DNA from: Galdieria partita
Taxonomy: Eukaryota; Rhodophyta; Bangiophyceae; Galdieriales; Galdieriaceae
DNA: 64,000 nucleotides
Assembly (NCBI GenBank): GCA_025991245.1
Contig: BQMJ01000013.1
Span: forward strand, 124,001-188,000
Reading direction: 5' to 3'
This document shows positions 10,587-22,524 of this stretch, in pieces (positions within the stretch are counted from its first letter, which is position 1; the number at the start of each line of letters is the position of its first letter). A program made the translations under genes and the position numbers. The notes beneath the pieces were generated by a model that ran no database searches, was not told the DNA's origin, and worked only from the letters and a program-made list of their open reading frames with translations.

Positions 10587-11602
10587 TTATTCCGATACTT
10601 GCACTTCCACATCGTTTCCTAACAGCAGAAAAATCAAAAAGCTGGTTGCTGCAGCTATAATGAAATTTCTGTTTCTTGCTTTGCGTGCCTCTTCGATAGG
10701 AGAAGTTTCTTTCTTGGACGAAAATACTTGTTTGGTTCTTTGAACTGCTGCTTCATATGCAGTCCTAATAGGACTGGTTTGATTGGATTGATCGTTCCTT
10801 TCAAAATGTTGCATCTCATCCATTCCATTCGAGAAGTAGGTTTGTCTAATATTTTCTACAAACTTTAACAGGTTGGGATACTCAAGTATCATTTGTCGCA
10901 ATCTTCCATGTGGAACAGGCGCATACAATTGTGCAACAATTTCACCAAAAACCAAAGCATCCAATAAACGGGGAGTATCTCCATAGAAATATTTGCGCCT
11001 TTCACCTAATCGTGTTGATAACACTTCCAAACACTCCTTCGCTACTTGATATATTTGCCCACGTTGAATCCACGGCTAAAAAGCCAAAGTTGCTTAGCTG
11101 GGAACCGATTCGAAACTTGGATACTTACCGTCACATTCAATCTTTTTCGGATTTCGTGTCTTTCCAATCTAGTTAGAACATATCTGACTGGCAAACTTGC
11201 ACTTTGATATCGCACTTTGCTTGTACAACGATTAAAGTTATTATCTGCCAGATACCATTCATATTGCCTAACTAAATCTAAGCGATCCAAAATCAAACAA
11301 CTAAAGGCTTTAGTTTCCGCTATCTGTGCAGGAGTTAAACCTCCATATGCGTCATAACCAACCGAGCTTAGTGCTTCCACACAACTTTCCAGACCAGGAA
11401 CGACCACATCTTCCTTATCACTAGCAACTCTTAAGACAGGCAACTCATTTTGTTCGGTCATAGAAGGACTGGCATCACCCGGAGAAACAGCATAAGTGAC
11501 ATCAGCAAATCTCAATAAAGTTTGTAACGCCGTACACTTTGGGCAAGTACTTGGAATGCCCCAGGCTCCTGAATCTTGGTAAAGGATAATTTGTGCAGAC
11601 AT
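10587..11602 (-). CDS. Metaxin / SAM37-like outer-membrane import protein
   Basis: Metaxins and Sam37 belong to the mitochondrial SAM complex that inserts beta-barrel proteins. Exons 11602-11129 and 11075-10587 give 320 aa, the usual length. The N-terminal half is thioredoxin/GST-like (WGIPSTCPKCTALQTLLRFA) and the C-terminal half is a GST-C fold with YFYGDTPRLLDALVFGEIVAQL. A hydrophobic tail anchor (FIIAAATSFLIFLLL) sits close to the C-terminus. Metaxin-1 and metaxin-2 types cannot be separated by eye. Convergent with KDSA, 126 bp apart. Confidence 0.85.
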
Positions 11603-12087
11603 TTCCTATAAAGCTACTTTAAAGTGTAACTTTCTTCTTCAATGTTGTGCCAACTGAAACTGACATGAACACCGTAAACTACTCGACAAATTTTTCAACA
11701 AGAAATGAATTCAATTGGCATAGCATCATGTGACAAGCAGCATGTAGATAAATAAAACTTCAGAAAAGAGAATGATGATCATCAAAGTATGTTGGAGTAG
11801 TCAAGAAGAATTGCATTTCAATGAATATTGCAGCTATTTAGAAGACAAGTTGAGGCCAATGTATTCATTTCCTCTTTTAAGTCTAATTTTGCCATCAAAG
11901 ATTGAATTACGACGACACACCTAAAGCGAGAATAAGTATGTTTCGGTTTGCAGTTTGGAAGGATACTTGAGGGTTCTGTATATTTTATCCTCATAATATG
12001 GGGTTAATGGGAATATTATCTTCGTGTTTTAGTGAAAAGAGGTATTTCAACTATTTTGAATTCCATTCTATGTATAACTCGTTTTGA
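11603..12087. other. Intergenic stretch upstream of the SAPS gene
   Basis: AT-rich DNA between divergent genes. A short start MFRFAVWKDT at 11938 resembles the family's MFWRF-type N-terminus and could be the first exon of the SAPS gene, but no splice joining it in frame was found. No other gene is seen. Confidence 0.35.
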
Positions 12088-14803
12088 ACTAGACACGCGG
12101 AGTCACGAAAACAAGGCTATGAAAATTACAAGGAAGTAAGAGCAACGAGTATAGAAGAGGGCCGTATTCTTAGTCAGTCACAAAACGGTTATGTGGACAA
12201 GCCGGCCTCTGGAAACCACAATACGGTATCCTGCCATTCTTTATCACAAGAGCAAAGGACAAGTCCACAGAACGGTAATATAGAACAAAACAGATACCCT
12301 TCTACAGAAGCAGCTGCACTTTCGGGAGATAATTTAGTTAAGGAAGAAGTTAGTCCTGTAGAGAAATGTGAGGTTGTGACAAAACATAAAGTGGAAAGCA
12401 ATACACAGCCGACTCCTGCTCGTTCAGAGGGAGGCATTATCCATCACTCGCAATCTTTGGATTCTATTGCAACTGAGAAAAAGGCAAAGCAAGACACAGG
12501 CGCAGTTAAAAAATCGGAATCCTTGGACTATTTAGCCTTACAAAAGCGAAGTGAAGTGAAAGTTACAAGCAAGACAAAGTTACCACCTCCAAAGCATCCA
12601 AATTCCATATCAGGCCTATTGGGTATTCGCGGAACAACTAAAAGTTCTGCGTCCAAGATGACTAGATCAGCTAGTGCGGAACCTTTATCATCCAATTCGA
12701 ACAAGACGACTTCTCGTCGAAGGTCGAGTTCAGGTTCTAGGAATACGTTTTTAGAGGCTTTGCGTAGTAGAACCTCGAGTAGCTCTAGCGGAGATCTGCA
12801 TTGCACTGCTCTTCTTTCGATTATCGATGAAGCGAAATACGGACAACGAACGTTAGAAGAAGTAATGGATGCTATGTATGACCTAACAGAAGAGCTTCCA
12901 GATCATGCCGTTCGCGTTGTTTATGACTATCTTTCTCGTAAAGATATTGTGAAACAACTTGTACATTTTGTGACTATGGATGAAGAACGGACTGCTGTTG
13001 AAGGTGACTCGATGACTAATTTGACAGAAAGAGACTATTTTGAAACGGATGCAAGACGCAAGTCACGCTATCCATATGTTGCTTCCGAAATTCTTGCTTA
13101 TGGGCCAAAGAAGCCTCGTCGCACATTAGTTGAGGATCATGAAGCACTTGATAATTTGTTTAGCTATCTTGAAAGTCCACCTCCTTTAAATCTTATTACT
13201 GCTGGTAGATTTGCCAAGGTGCTTGCTGCAATGGTTCAAGACAAGCCGGTAAGTTTTGGTATGTAGTGGTATTATTGAATTTCTCATAAAAGAGTAGACT
13301 TCAATTGTGCGTTATTTGGAGAAGAAACCTCATAATATTTCGTTGATTGTAAAGCATGTTGGTACAGACTCGATAGCAGAACTTTTAGTCCGACTTGTGG
13401 CTGAAGTCAATGATGGAGACTCGAAACAATTGTATTTTGAATTTATCAATCATGAAGCAGCACGTTTATTGGCCAAAGTCAATCTTTTCAAGCTTCTTGC
13501 TGATGCCTTTCATGAATCGTGTAAAACAGGCAAAATGTCCGCATACGATGAAGAGGTTGTTGCTAATGTGTGTGTGACAATTTTGGGAATAACTATTCGA
13601 GTTATGATGACAACAACACCTTCGATATTCTCGACTGATCGAACTTTGAATCAAAGCATAAAATATGCAAATGCCGTCAATATTTTCAATGAACCAGACG
13701 TTATTGGTGTTTTACTCGATGATAGCATTAATGCTGTTTACAATGGCGATGATTTGGGCATTGCACTTTGTTCTTCTTTGCGTTTGGTGAGAGATTTGTA
13801 TCGGGCATTGATGAGAGGAAAAGATTCGCCTATGGAAGAAGTTCGACTTCCTATCAATTCGTTGAACACAACTCGTTTTGAGACCATGTTGAGAAAGAGG
13901 TTTCCAATGTTACGTAGCATCTTGTTGAAGCTACCCAACGACACCGTTGATCGACTTTTTTATTTCCAAACCTCGTTGCCAAGACTTGGTCGCTTGAGGC
14001 TGCGTATTGCAGAATTTTTTGTAGATATCTTATGTGGTTCTCGACCTGTAAGCATACAAGTTGTTTAGGTGTGGTTTTAGTTTTTGAAGTTTTCTTTATA
14101 GGAGACTGTGAGGGCAATTATTGTAAACAATATTCACCGCACGATAGGTGAAATGTTTATATCTTATGAACACAATAGTTTATTACATAGTCTTGTTGCT
14201 GATGGTGCTGAAGTTTTCTTATTACAACGCAGTGATGCAGAATCGGAGAGAGTGTTGTTTGCAGATTTTTTGATGCAATTAGTTTTGGATTGTTGGAAGA
14301 AGTTAGACAAGGTATGTTTGAATGTGCATTTTAGTATACTTGGCAAGTACAAAGTATTTAATCTTGTTGTATATTATTAGGATCCAAGGGATGTTCCACA
14401 GACACTTCATTTAGGGTATTTGGGAGCAGTTTTGAAAATTTCTCAAGTTTTGGATACTTTTCATCGGAAGATTGCTGTTGAGACGGAAAATGCAGAAGCA
14501 TTTGGGAAATTGTACAAAGACAATATCCTCGAAATGGTCAAGTCACAGCAAGGAGTAAGTCAATGACAATTGATCAGTATTATAGTTGACTTTTAACTTT
14601 TCAAAAAGGTGTTAGGAGGAGTTGAACCACCAAGACATTCTTCTGCATGGGCACAAGACCGCTTCTCTTCAAGAGTACTGGAGGCAGCACCTCACGAATC
14701 CATTGGTGAAGCTCTTCGCGTTCGTCTTGGTTTGGAACGCCGTCGAAAGAGTGGAGGCCAAGCTGAACAAGGCTTCTTTAATGTTACTCGTATACCTTTT
14801 TAA
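12088..14803 (+). CDS. SAPS-domain protein (PP6 / SIT4 phosphatase regulatory subunit), 5' end unresolved
   Basis: Regulatory subunit of the PP6/SIT4 Ser/Thr phosphatase. Exons: open from 12088 to 13248, then 13298-14047, 14102-14311, 14381-14554 and 14609-14803. The SAPS domain runs from RTLEEVMDAMYDLTEEL through RYPYVASEILAYG, PPPLNLITAGRFAKVLAAM, LIVKHVGTDSIAELLVRL and MLRSILLKL to LGVEPP-like GGVEPPRHSS. The N-terminal 200 residues are Ser/Arg-rich and probably disordered. The reading frame is open back to 12088 but has no ATG before 12658, so an upstream coding exon with an acceptor near 12092 is likely. Introns are 49-69 nt. Confidence 0.85.
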
Positions 14804-14843
14804 ACTTTATGTGCTTCAAGATGGACACATTTCATTCTCTTTT

Positions 14844-17732
14844 TCATGAAGAGAGATGTTGATGACTTTCTCTTGCAATTTGACTTGCTGTAGGCATTTT
14901 GCTCGAGTAGTATCCATTAAAATTAAGTCGGAATAAAAGTGCTCGAATTTCATCCTTTTCTATAGTTTGCAAATCTTGGAGAAACTCTTCAAATATAGTA
15001 TCATATTGAGTTTCAATTTGTACAAGTTTTGACAACAAGTTTTCGTCTCTCTTTTAGTACAAAATGAAAGATAAATAAGGTACTCAACATTAACTATGCA
15101 TCACATACCTTCTCCATCTCTGTAGAAAAGTCTAGATCTTCGATACTTTTGTGCATTGCCCACGTTCTCTTTGAAATGGAAATTAGTTTCTATAGATTCA
15201 TTCGAAAGTAACAATATATATATATCCTTACCATGAAAGAATGATATCGAACAGTCAAATCCAATAGCTGTCGAATTCGTTGATACTGACTCCGAAATTT
15301 CTCCTTTAGCATCAGCTTCTCAAGTATTTTACTGATAAATAAGCGCTGAGCAAGAATAAGTTCATTCATGTCTTGCGCCTTTTGTAGTTTATTTAATAGC
15401 TCGTTCCATGATACTTCTAAAACTTCAAACCTAGACCACGACATTAGAAGATTATTACTCAATACAGGCAACTTGCTATTACATCACATAATACTGAAAA
15501 TTTTCTACAAAATGCATCATCTTCATTCTTACAAAATGGATCTTATTATAAAGCGTTCTTGCAATCGGTTTCATTTCCAGTTTTGTATGTTTATAGTCCT
15601 GAGAGGATGAAAGGAAATGCGTATTCCAAGTAGTACAAAGCAAATAGTTTGAACGCTTAAGATACCATAGAAAGCGAGATATTTTTCTATACATTTCCAT
15701 TACGTCTTTCGTAAAAATACTTGTTAGTGGTACATCAAATCTATAATCGAGACTAAATACATCCCATCCTTGAGCACCAGAAGAAGGATGCAATAGTCTC
15801 ACATCCATTCTATCCAATACTTCGTTTGTGAAATTGTCCATCATGGAGTCTACGGTAAAAGTATTAACCACTGAAGTATAAATATAAAAGAAATATAAAT
15901 ATTCTAACATACCTTCTGCACTGAGAGCACTTGCAATTGTAATTGCAGCAGAAGAACTTCTCAAAGACGCATCAAGAGTGCCCAAAAGGTTGTTGCGATA
16001 TAAATCAGACGATGGCTCATTCAAATCAGCAGCTAAACTATCTAAAAGGTTCTGCACAAAGTCTCCTTGTCCCAATAAGATGAGGTTTCTTAGAGCGATG
16101 CAATGGCCCTTCAAAAGAAATTTTTCAAATAATAAAAACTTCAAACGATTCGAAGAAGCTTCACAAGCAGCCTGAACAAAAACACGGAGAGAATCAACTT
16201 GATTATATCCGAGTGGTTTTTCTCTAAAGAGCGGCTCTCGAAATTTGTCGCTTAACCATGACCCATCAGAACAGCACTTTCTAAGAAAAACCACAGTTTT
16301 GCCAGCCAACAAAATTGAAGAAATAAGATGAGACTCCATAGATAAAAAGGAAGGAACCATGGATTGACGAATATAGAATTTCTTGTCCCAAATATCCTCT
16401 GCAGTAATTCCTTGACGTGAGGCTATAAAGAACTCTTCATAGGGATCATCCAATTCTCCATCCAGTATCCATTTACGAACTGCATCAAAAAGGGGCACAG
16501 ATGCCTTTCGTAATATAGAGCAAACTAAACTCTGGATACTTTTGTCACCATGTAGGGTAAATTCATGAAGAATTGAAAGCAGAGCACCACCCTTTGTGTT
16601 ATATGCAGCTTCAGTCAAAACACTAAGCCATTTTAACTTCTCTAAAGGTTCTTGACACCAGACAAACAATTTTCTCAATGTGAGATCATCGCGTCCTTTT
16701 GCAGCAAGTAGTCCAGCGTTTTCAATATTCTCAAAATTAGTCATTCCAGCCTACGTATGTAACATATGCACGTATAATGAGGCTTGAACTTTAAATAGAC
16801 TAGAGAGATCTTACCTGAGCTTCTACTTCTGCAAGTACTTCATAGTATTCATCCAATTCATTTTCAATGGCACCACAAAAACTTCGGCTTATTGTGCCAC
16901 AAGAAGGATTGCTTTGTAGTTCTTGAAGTTGCTGTTTCAAGTGTTTATATAACCATCCCATTCTACAGATTCTTCGAATCAGTTCTCTAACAGGCTGTGG
17001 AACTCCTATATCTGGAGCCACTGCATACTCATCATTCTTCTCTTGGTATTTCACATATTTGCCTTCTATTCCTTGAACGGCATAAATGGCTTCTCTCACA
17101 AGAATAGCCTCGGAAATTTCGTAGGCTTCGTTTTCCTTCACAATGTACTCTTGAAATGCATCTTCTCTTACGGTATTATTTGGCTTTGAATCATCATGAG
17201 AAGTATCTTCGTTGCCTCTACTTTCTAAGTTTTTTACTTGATTGGAGTCTACAATCGCACTATCCAATAAAGGATTACTGACTTTGAGAGGGTTACTCGA
17301 GTTGGAAAGGGTTGAATCGAGGGAGAGATCTGAAAGTTGATTGGCAAGTCTTTGTTGTTTCGAATGAGACAATGCTTGTTCATGATAGGCAAGTTCTTCC
17401 AAAAAATACAGTACTTGTGTCAACTGGTGGTTGTCACACAATTGTTTGAGAGAGTTCACCAATTCTAAAAGTCGCACAGCGTCTCGAATCCTATTTGCTT
17501 TTGCCAGAGAGCGTTTTAGTCGTTCCACGATAACTTGTTCGTCAACATAAGATTGCTTTCTAGACGAAATACGCGAAGAAAGTATCTTTAGAGCTAATCG
17601 CACTTGCTTAGCTTGAGAACTGGGCAAGACTTCTTCTGTTGCGTTTCCGTTTATTGCTGAGACAAGTTGTCGAACGAGAGCTACAATATGAGTTGCCTCT
17701 TCTGGAGTTTTTGAATTATTTACTTTTTGCAT
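14844..17732 (-). CDS. TUBGCP3: Gamma-tubulin complex component 3 (GCP3/Spc98)
   Basis: Subunit of the gamma-tubulin small complex that nucleates microtubules. Six exons: 17732-16815, 16750-15913, 15849-15483, 15430-15232, 15189-15109, 15050-14844 (869 aa). GCP3-specific blocks: YAVQGIEGKYVKY, GGALLSILHEFTLHGD, PLFDAVRKWILDGELDDPYEEFF, GYNQVDSLRVFVQAACEAS, LLGQGDFVQNLLD and RMDVRLLHPSSGAQGWDVFS, then FEVLEVSWNELL in the gamma-tubulin-binding GRIP2 part. ATG 17732 is the first in frame; the frame stays open for some codons upstream, so a short 5' exon is possible. It ends 40 bp from the convergent SAPS gene. Confidence 0.93.
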
Positions 17733-18074
17733 TAAAAGCTCATTCAAGTTGATAGACTCTCAAGAGTCAACAGAGGAGGAGAACAACAATTTTTGAAATA
17801 TACACAATGGCTTAGACAGCAATGGATAGCCCGCCATAATGAATATTGAGGGGAATGAATAACTTTACATATATTCAATGACTTCAATCTCTGACAAAGT
17901 TTCATGTCAAAAATATCTAATAACAATAACTCACTCATGCTGAGACTTTGGAATAGGTAGATACTTCAAGTTATAGATATTGGTATGGGATGGCTACTTT
18001 TGTATCTACAGTCATATTTAGTATGACAATCATGTTATTCAAAGGAGCTTATTGAGAACTGAAATACTGATGAG
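17733..18074. promoter_or_regulatory. Divergent promoter region, GCP3 / WD40 gene
   Basis: 342 bp between two start codons transcribed away from each other. AT-rich; no repeated motif or small RNA recognised. A 64-codon minus frame here has no homology. Confidence 0.4.
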
Positions 18075-20433
18075 ATGAACGTTTTGGCAACTGCGCCTCC
18101 CAATAAGGATTCGACTCGTACGGACTGCTCTCGAAATGGTATATTGGCAGTCTCCTGTGGAAATATTGTTCTTCTGATAAATGTGCAGCAGTGTGCAGTG
18201 TTAGGAGTTTGTTTGTTGTTCGAATAGAAAATCTTGGTGCTGAAAGAATTTTCTAGGAACTTCGTGGTCATCGGAAAAGAGTCCACTGTGTCCGTTTTCA
18301 CAAATCACTCGCTATCGAACATCTTCTAGCTACCGTATGTTTATGAAAACCAGCTTGTTCTTCTTATCTGATAAAAATTATCCTAACAGGCTTCCATTGA
18401 TGGTGCAGTAAAGGTGTGGGACACAGTTCTCAAGCGTGAAATACGTTCTATTCAATATACTCGAGCCATTATTTCCTGTTTCTTCTCTAGTCTGTATCCT
18501 CATATTTTACTAATATTAAGTGAAGATAGCAAACTATGTGGATGGGATCTTACTTCAAAGAATAAGGATGAAAGTTTAAAACTATTACATAATGGGGATA
18601 ACTCTATAAAGGGAAAAGTGACTAGCGTAGAAATATCTTCTTCCGACCTGTTATTATTAGGACTTTCTAGTGGTCTAATATTGGGTTGGAATGTTTTCGA
18701 GTCTCCATATGTAGAGAAGAGCTTTCAGCAGCATACCCATCCAGTTCACTCCATAACAAGTTGTTGTGGCAAATATGAAAGCAAAGCCAAACAAAGCGAG
18801 TATTTTTATTCGATATGTGAAGATGGTCTTGTTTGTGGTTGGAATACTAATGATAGTACTCCATGTTTTATGATTTCAATCAAAGAGAAAGTATCTTCAT
18901 TTTCTAAGTCTTCCAAAGCACATATCGAAAGATTCATTCTGAAATATATTTCGCCAGACAGAATGGCAGTTGCTATTGGTTATTTGAGAAAACCTTTTTT
19001 GTTAGAAATTCCCAGTTTGGAGTCTACTTGTCTTGTTTCATATGAAGAGATATCAGGTTTGCATCGTAATTCCATTACTTCTCTACTTGTTGTGGAATAT
19101 CAAAAGCGGTTATGGATCATAAGTATTGCAATAGATGGCTGTATCGGTCTTTGGGATGCCGATTCTGCAGCCTTTCATCATTGGATCTTGAAAGGTTCGA
19201 ATGGCTATCCATTGAGTTTCTCAATTGCAAAGGATTATCAGTATCCCTTGGTGATTAGTTATTCTAATGGCAGCATTGGATTTGTAGATAGTCGAGAATG
19301 TTTGAATATTCGACAACAGCCAAATATACAAACGACAAAGCGACTGAGTTTTCTTGGTCGAGATGATTTCGTATGTGATATTTGTTATGTGCCTTGTTCC
19401 TCAAATTTCAGTCCAAACTTTTTGGCTATGGTTACTACTCGAGGTCAACTTTTCTTTGGAAGAATTCATTTTAGCTCACCTAATGAAAGTGAGGATTCTG
19501 TACTGGAGAACTTGTATTTGCAGAAAATTTGTTCCACTTATCTGGGTTCGAAGATTACAAAGAGTGGAAATATATCAAACAAGTTTCGATTGTGTTGGAT
19601 CATGGCATATAATAAGGAAAATGAGAATATTTTTCATGACGAAAATATTTTGCATCTTTTGATGACGAATCAGTTGATGGTCATTGAGAGTGATCCTTCG
19701 GAAGGGAGACTGGAAGCTTCATTGTGGTATCTAAAGATGAACTCTGCCAAAGAGTTGATATGGCAGTTTCGTACTTGTTTATCACAAGAGTTGAAAACAT
19801 TGTCTATACAAAGAAAGTATTTATCTGATCCTGTGAATATTCATAGTATTCAATGTAGTCCTAATGGACGTTATATTGGAATTGCATGTAACTTTCAACA
19901 TTGTTTCATATGGGATGTGAATACGATGAACTTGGTTTCTTATATGGAAATTGCCAAATTGCATTTGCTTTCACAGTGGCAATGTATCTCACAAGTCGCA
20001 GATAATCAATTAACAGATAAGATTGCACTGGCTTTCTCGTGTATAGATGGTCGAGTAGGTCTTTTATGTTTCGATACTTCTTCCAAAGTTATACATGACA
20101 CCACAAGTCATCCTTTGGACATTATATGGTGTGAAGTTTCATTTCAGAAGCCTATTGTTTCCTTGTGCACCATTCAAGACACTACTATTCAAGTCGCTAT
20201 TGCTTTATCAGATGGAAGTATTCAGGTAAGCAATGAAATTATAATATGACAAAGAATTTATATCATTTTTCAAGATTTGGCTGCCAATGAAGGAAAAGAC
20301 ACCTTCCAAGCTCTTACCTGGGCAAAGAGAACTTATTTCGAAACTCGAGTGGAATGGTCTTTGTACTTCATTCATCGTTTCCATAGGAAGCGATAAAATG
20401 CTTCGTTTATGGGATATTACTCGATGGAGTTGA
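18075..20433 (+). CDS. WD40-repeat protein (Gemin5-like, tentative)
   Basis: 735 aa from exons 18075-18206, 18257-18334, 18390-20225 and 20275-20433; the short exons are fixed by the first repeat (ELRGHRKRVHCVRFH, then LLATASIDGAVKVWDT). Many WD-like repeats follow, ending in GSDKMLRLWDITRWS, enough for two beta-propellers. The order of an organism-specific start, a GH-to-WD first repeat and two propellers is reminiscent of Gemin5, the snRNA-binding SMN-complex subunit, but the helical C-terminal part of Gemin5 is missing. Other large WD40 scaffolds are not excluded. It ends 48 bp from ArgC. Confidence 0.7.
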
Positions 20434-20481
20434 TCATCAGAATAAGTGTTTTGAAATCAACTTCGATAGAGTTATGACTTG

Positions 20482-21789
20482 TCAAGGAAACAAGGCAACG
20501 TCTTGCAAAGCCGTTTCTTCTGGAAAACCACATAAAAGATTCATATTCTGAACAGCTTGACCGGAAGCTCCTTTTACAAGATTGTCAATGGCAGAAAATA
20601 AGATTATTCGATTCGATATTCGATCTTGAAAAACATTCAGCAAGCAATGATTGGTTCCTTTTACAAAACGTGTTTGTGGAACTATTCCTTCACGAAGAAG
20701 AGAAACAAAATGTTCATTTGCATAAGTATCTTGTAAACACTTTCTCACTTCCGCTATTCCGACTCCTGAAGACAACCGGACATAAATACTTTCTAAAATG
20801 CCACGAGACATAGGAATCAAGTGCGGAGTAAAGTTAACAACAACAGAATGACCGCAAGCCTCAGCAAGTCCTTGTTCAATTTCAGGAATATGACGATGCG
20901 AACCAACTCCATATGCGTGAATGCCTTCATGAACTTCACAAAACAAAGAAGTTTCTTTCAAGGCCCGACCTGCTCCAGAAACTCCCGATTTGGCGTCAAT
21001 AACTATATCATTTGCATCTATCAATCGATGTTTCAACAAGGGAACTAGAGCTAATTGAGCTGCTGTTGGATAACAACCTGGATTGGCAACTAAATGAGCA
21101 TTTCGAATGGAAGCGCGATGAACTTCGACAAGTCCATATACAGCTTCTTTCTGCAATTCTACTGCTTTGTGTTCCTTTCCATACCATTTCTGATAAGTAT
21201 TGGGTTCTTGAAGACGAAAATCTGCCGATAAGTCAATAATCCGAATATTCGAGGGAACCTGTGCGATATATGCTTGACTAGTCCCGTGTGGAAGACAACA
21301 AAAGAGAACTTGTAAACTGTTCAAAAGTTTGGAGTTTTCTAATAAACTAGAAACGTCCATTAAAGTTTCCGGTATCGAGTTGTGACTGTTCTTGTATTGA
21401 AATTGTCCAAAGACTTCTCCATAAGACTTTCCAGCTGATCTCTCCGCTGTAATAACTTTTACTTGAACGTGCGGATGCTTTGCAAGTATTCGCAATAGCT
21501 CTGCTCCAGTGTATCCCGATGCACCTAAAATGCCAACTTGTACAGCTGCTGAGGTAACGGAAGAGACACACTTATTTCCACTACTACGCTTGGTTCGTCT
21601 CCATCTACCAACCCTTGATTTTGCACTACAATATTTCCAATCTGATACATGAAACAACTTTGTTTCCTTTGCCTTATAAGGTAAAGTATGACACAAAGAA
21701 ATAAAGAAAAGGTCCTTTGTGTACATTTTGCATACAGGAACGAGATGATTCCTTCTAGTCGTGGTCGTCTTTTGAAATGGTTGTTTCAT
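20482..21789 (-). CDS. argC: N-acetyl-gamma-glutamyl-phosphate reductase, plastid-targeted
   Basis: NADPH-dependent third step of arginine/ornithine synthesis. 435 aa from the ATG at 21789, of which about 90 N-terminal residues are Ser/Thr/Lys-rich and look like a transit peptide. The Rossmann start VGILGASGYTGAELLRIL is followed by CCLPHGTSQ and the catalytic Cys in NPGCYPTAAQLAL, then GAGRALKETSLF, HRHIPEIEQ and TPHLIPMSRGIL. An internal Met at 21726 could be the real start. With the 21789 start the first coding codons overlap antisense the first exon of the NDUFAF3 gene. Confidence 0.92.
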   Translation of the reverse strand: MKQPFQKTTTTRRNHLVPVCKMYTKDLFFISLCHTLPYKAKETKLFHVSDWKYCSAKSRVGRWRRTKRSSGNKCVSSVTSAAVQVGILGASGYTGAELLRILAKHPHVQVKVITAERSAGKSYGEVFGQFQYKNSHNSIPETLMDVSSLLENSKLLNSLQVLFCCLPHGTSQAYIAQVPSNIRIIDLSADFRLQEPNTYQKWYGKEHKAVELQKEAVYGLVEVHRASIRNAHLVANPGCYPTAAQLALVPLLKHRLIDANDIVIDAKSGVSGAGRALKETSLFCEVHEGIHAYGVGSHRHIPEIEQGLAEACGHSVVVNFTPHLIPMSRGILESIYVRLSSGVGIAEVRKCLQDTYANEHFVSLLREGIVPQTRFVKGTNHCLLNVFQDRISNRIILFSAIDNLVKGASGQAVQNMNLLCGFPEETALQDVALFP

Positions 21790-22454
21790 CGCAAGTTGAG
21801 CTCCTTCAAGTCTTTGAAAGGAGAAGCAAATGAAAATAGAATGAAAATTGATGGTCAAATAACTTTATGTTCTTGTTAGAGAGAGACTTGTGTTGACTTT
21901 GGATAGGATATTCGGGGGCTTATTTCATTGTGAATAACGTGGAAGTGAGAAGTTCAGTAAGTATGCAGCATCTGAATAAAACCGAAACCTTCAACACTGG
22001 TTATAAAGATATTACTATTGCCACATACAGGTTATTTATGGAGACCACAAACTTTTGCAGAGGTGACTCCCCATTCTTTTACTTTGTTCCGCTTGTTATT
22101 TCCCAAACTTGGTAACGTTGTTTTTAGACAACTTATGTTTATAATTTACTTTATTATATTCTTGTAGATGTATTGATTGTGGGTGGAGGCCGTATGGCAC
22201 CAGTACGTCATGATAACTTTGTTACTTGGATTTATTGTTAAATATGTCTTGGTGGATAGCATCTATCTGAGGAGAACTATCGACAAGTATCTTCTGTTTG
22301 TCAAGCTTTCGAATTGTTAAAGACAGTAAGAGAAGAAAAGCTAGAAACTTCTGAGTATATCTTGTGCAATTAGGAAGATGCTTGTTCTTTGTTTAATCTT
22401 ATGAATGAAGAGGGTAGGCATGTAGGAGCTGCACTCATAAGAGCAGGATTTTAA
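21745..22454 (+). CDS. NDUFAF3: NDUFAF3-like complex I assembly factor (Mth938/DUF498 domain)
   Basis: Mitochondrial complex I assembly factor; the same fold as Mth938 proteins. Six short exons: 21745-21853, 21907-21960, 22031-22111, 22168-22202, 22260-22325, 22374-22454 (141 aa). The reassembled protein has IDGYSGAYFIVNNV, WRPQTFAEVTPHSF, PKLDVLIVGGGRMAP and the hallmark end FNLMNEEGRHVGAALI. The N-terminus MIPSSRGRLLKWLFHRKL looks like a mitochondrial presequence; an upstream in-frame ATG at 21688 also exists. The second intron is uncertain: a 70-nt intron and a 31-nt alternative both keep the frame. Exon 1 lies opposite the ArgC transit-peptide coding region. Confidence 0.8.
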
Positions 22455-22524
22455 ACAGCAATCTTTGAACGTGTATTTTACAAACCACGAGAAAACATTT
22501 CTTTATACAGCTTGAGACAAATAT

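Noticed and set aside
17744-17938. Minus-strand frame upstream of GCP3 as a first exon
   Set aside because: No donor links it in frame to the GCP3 exon and the sequence is not family-like.
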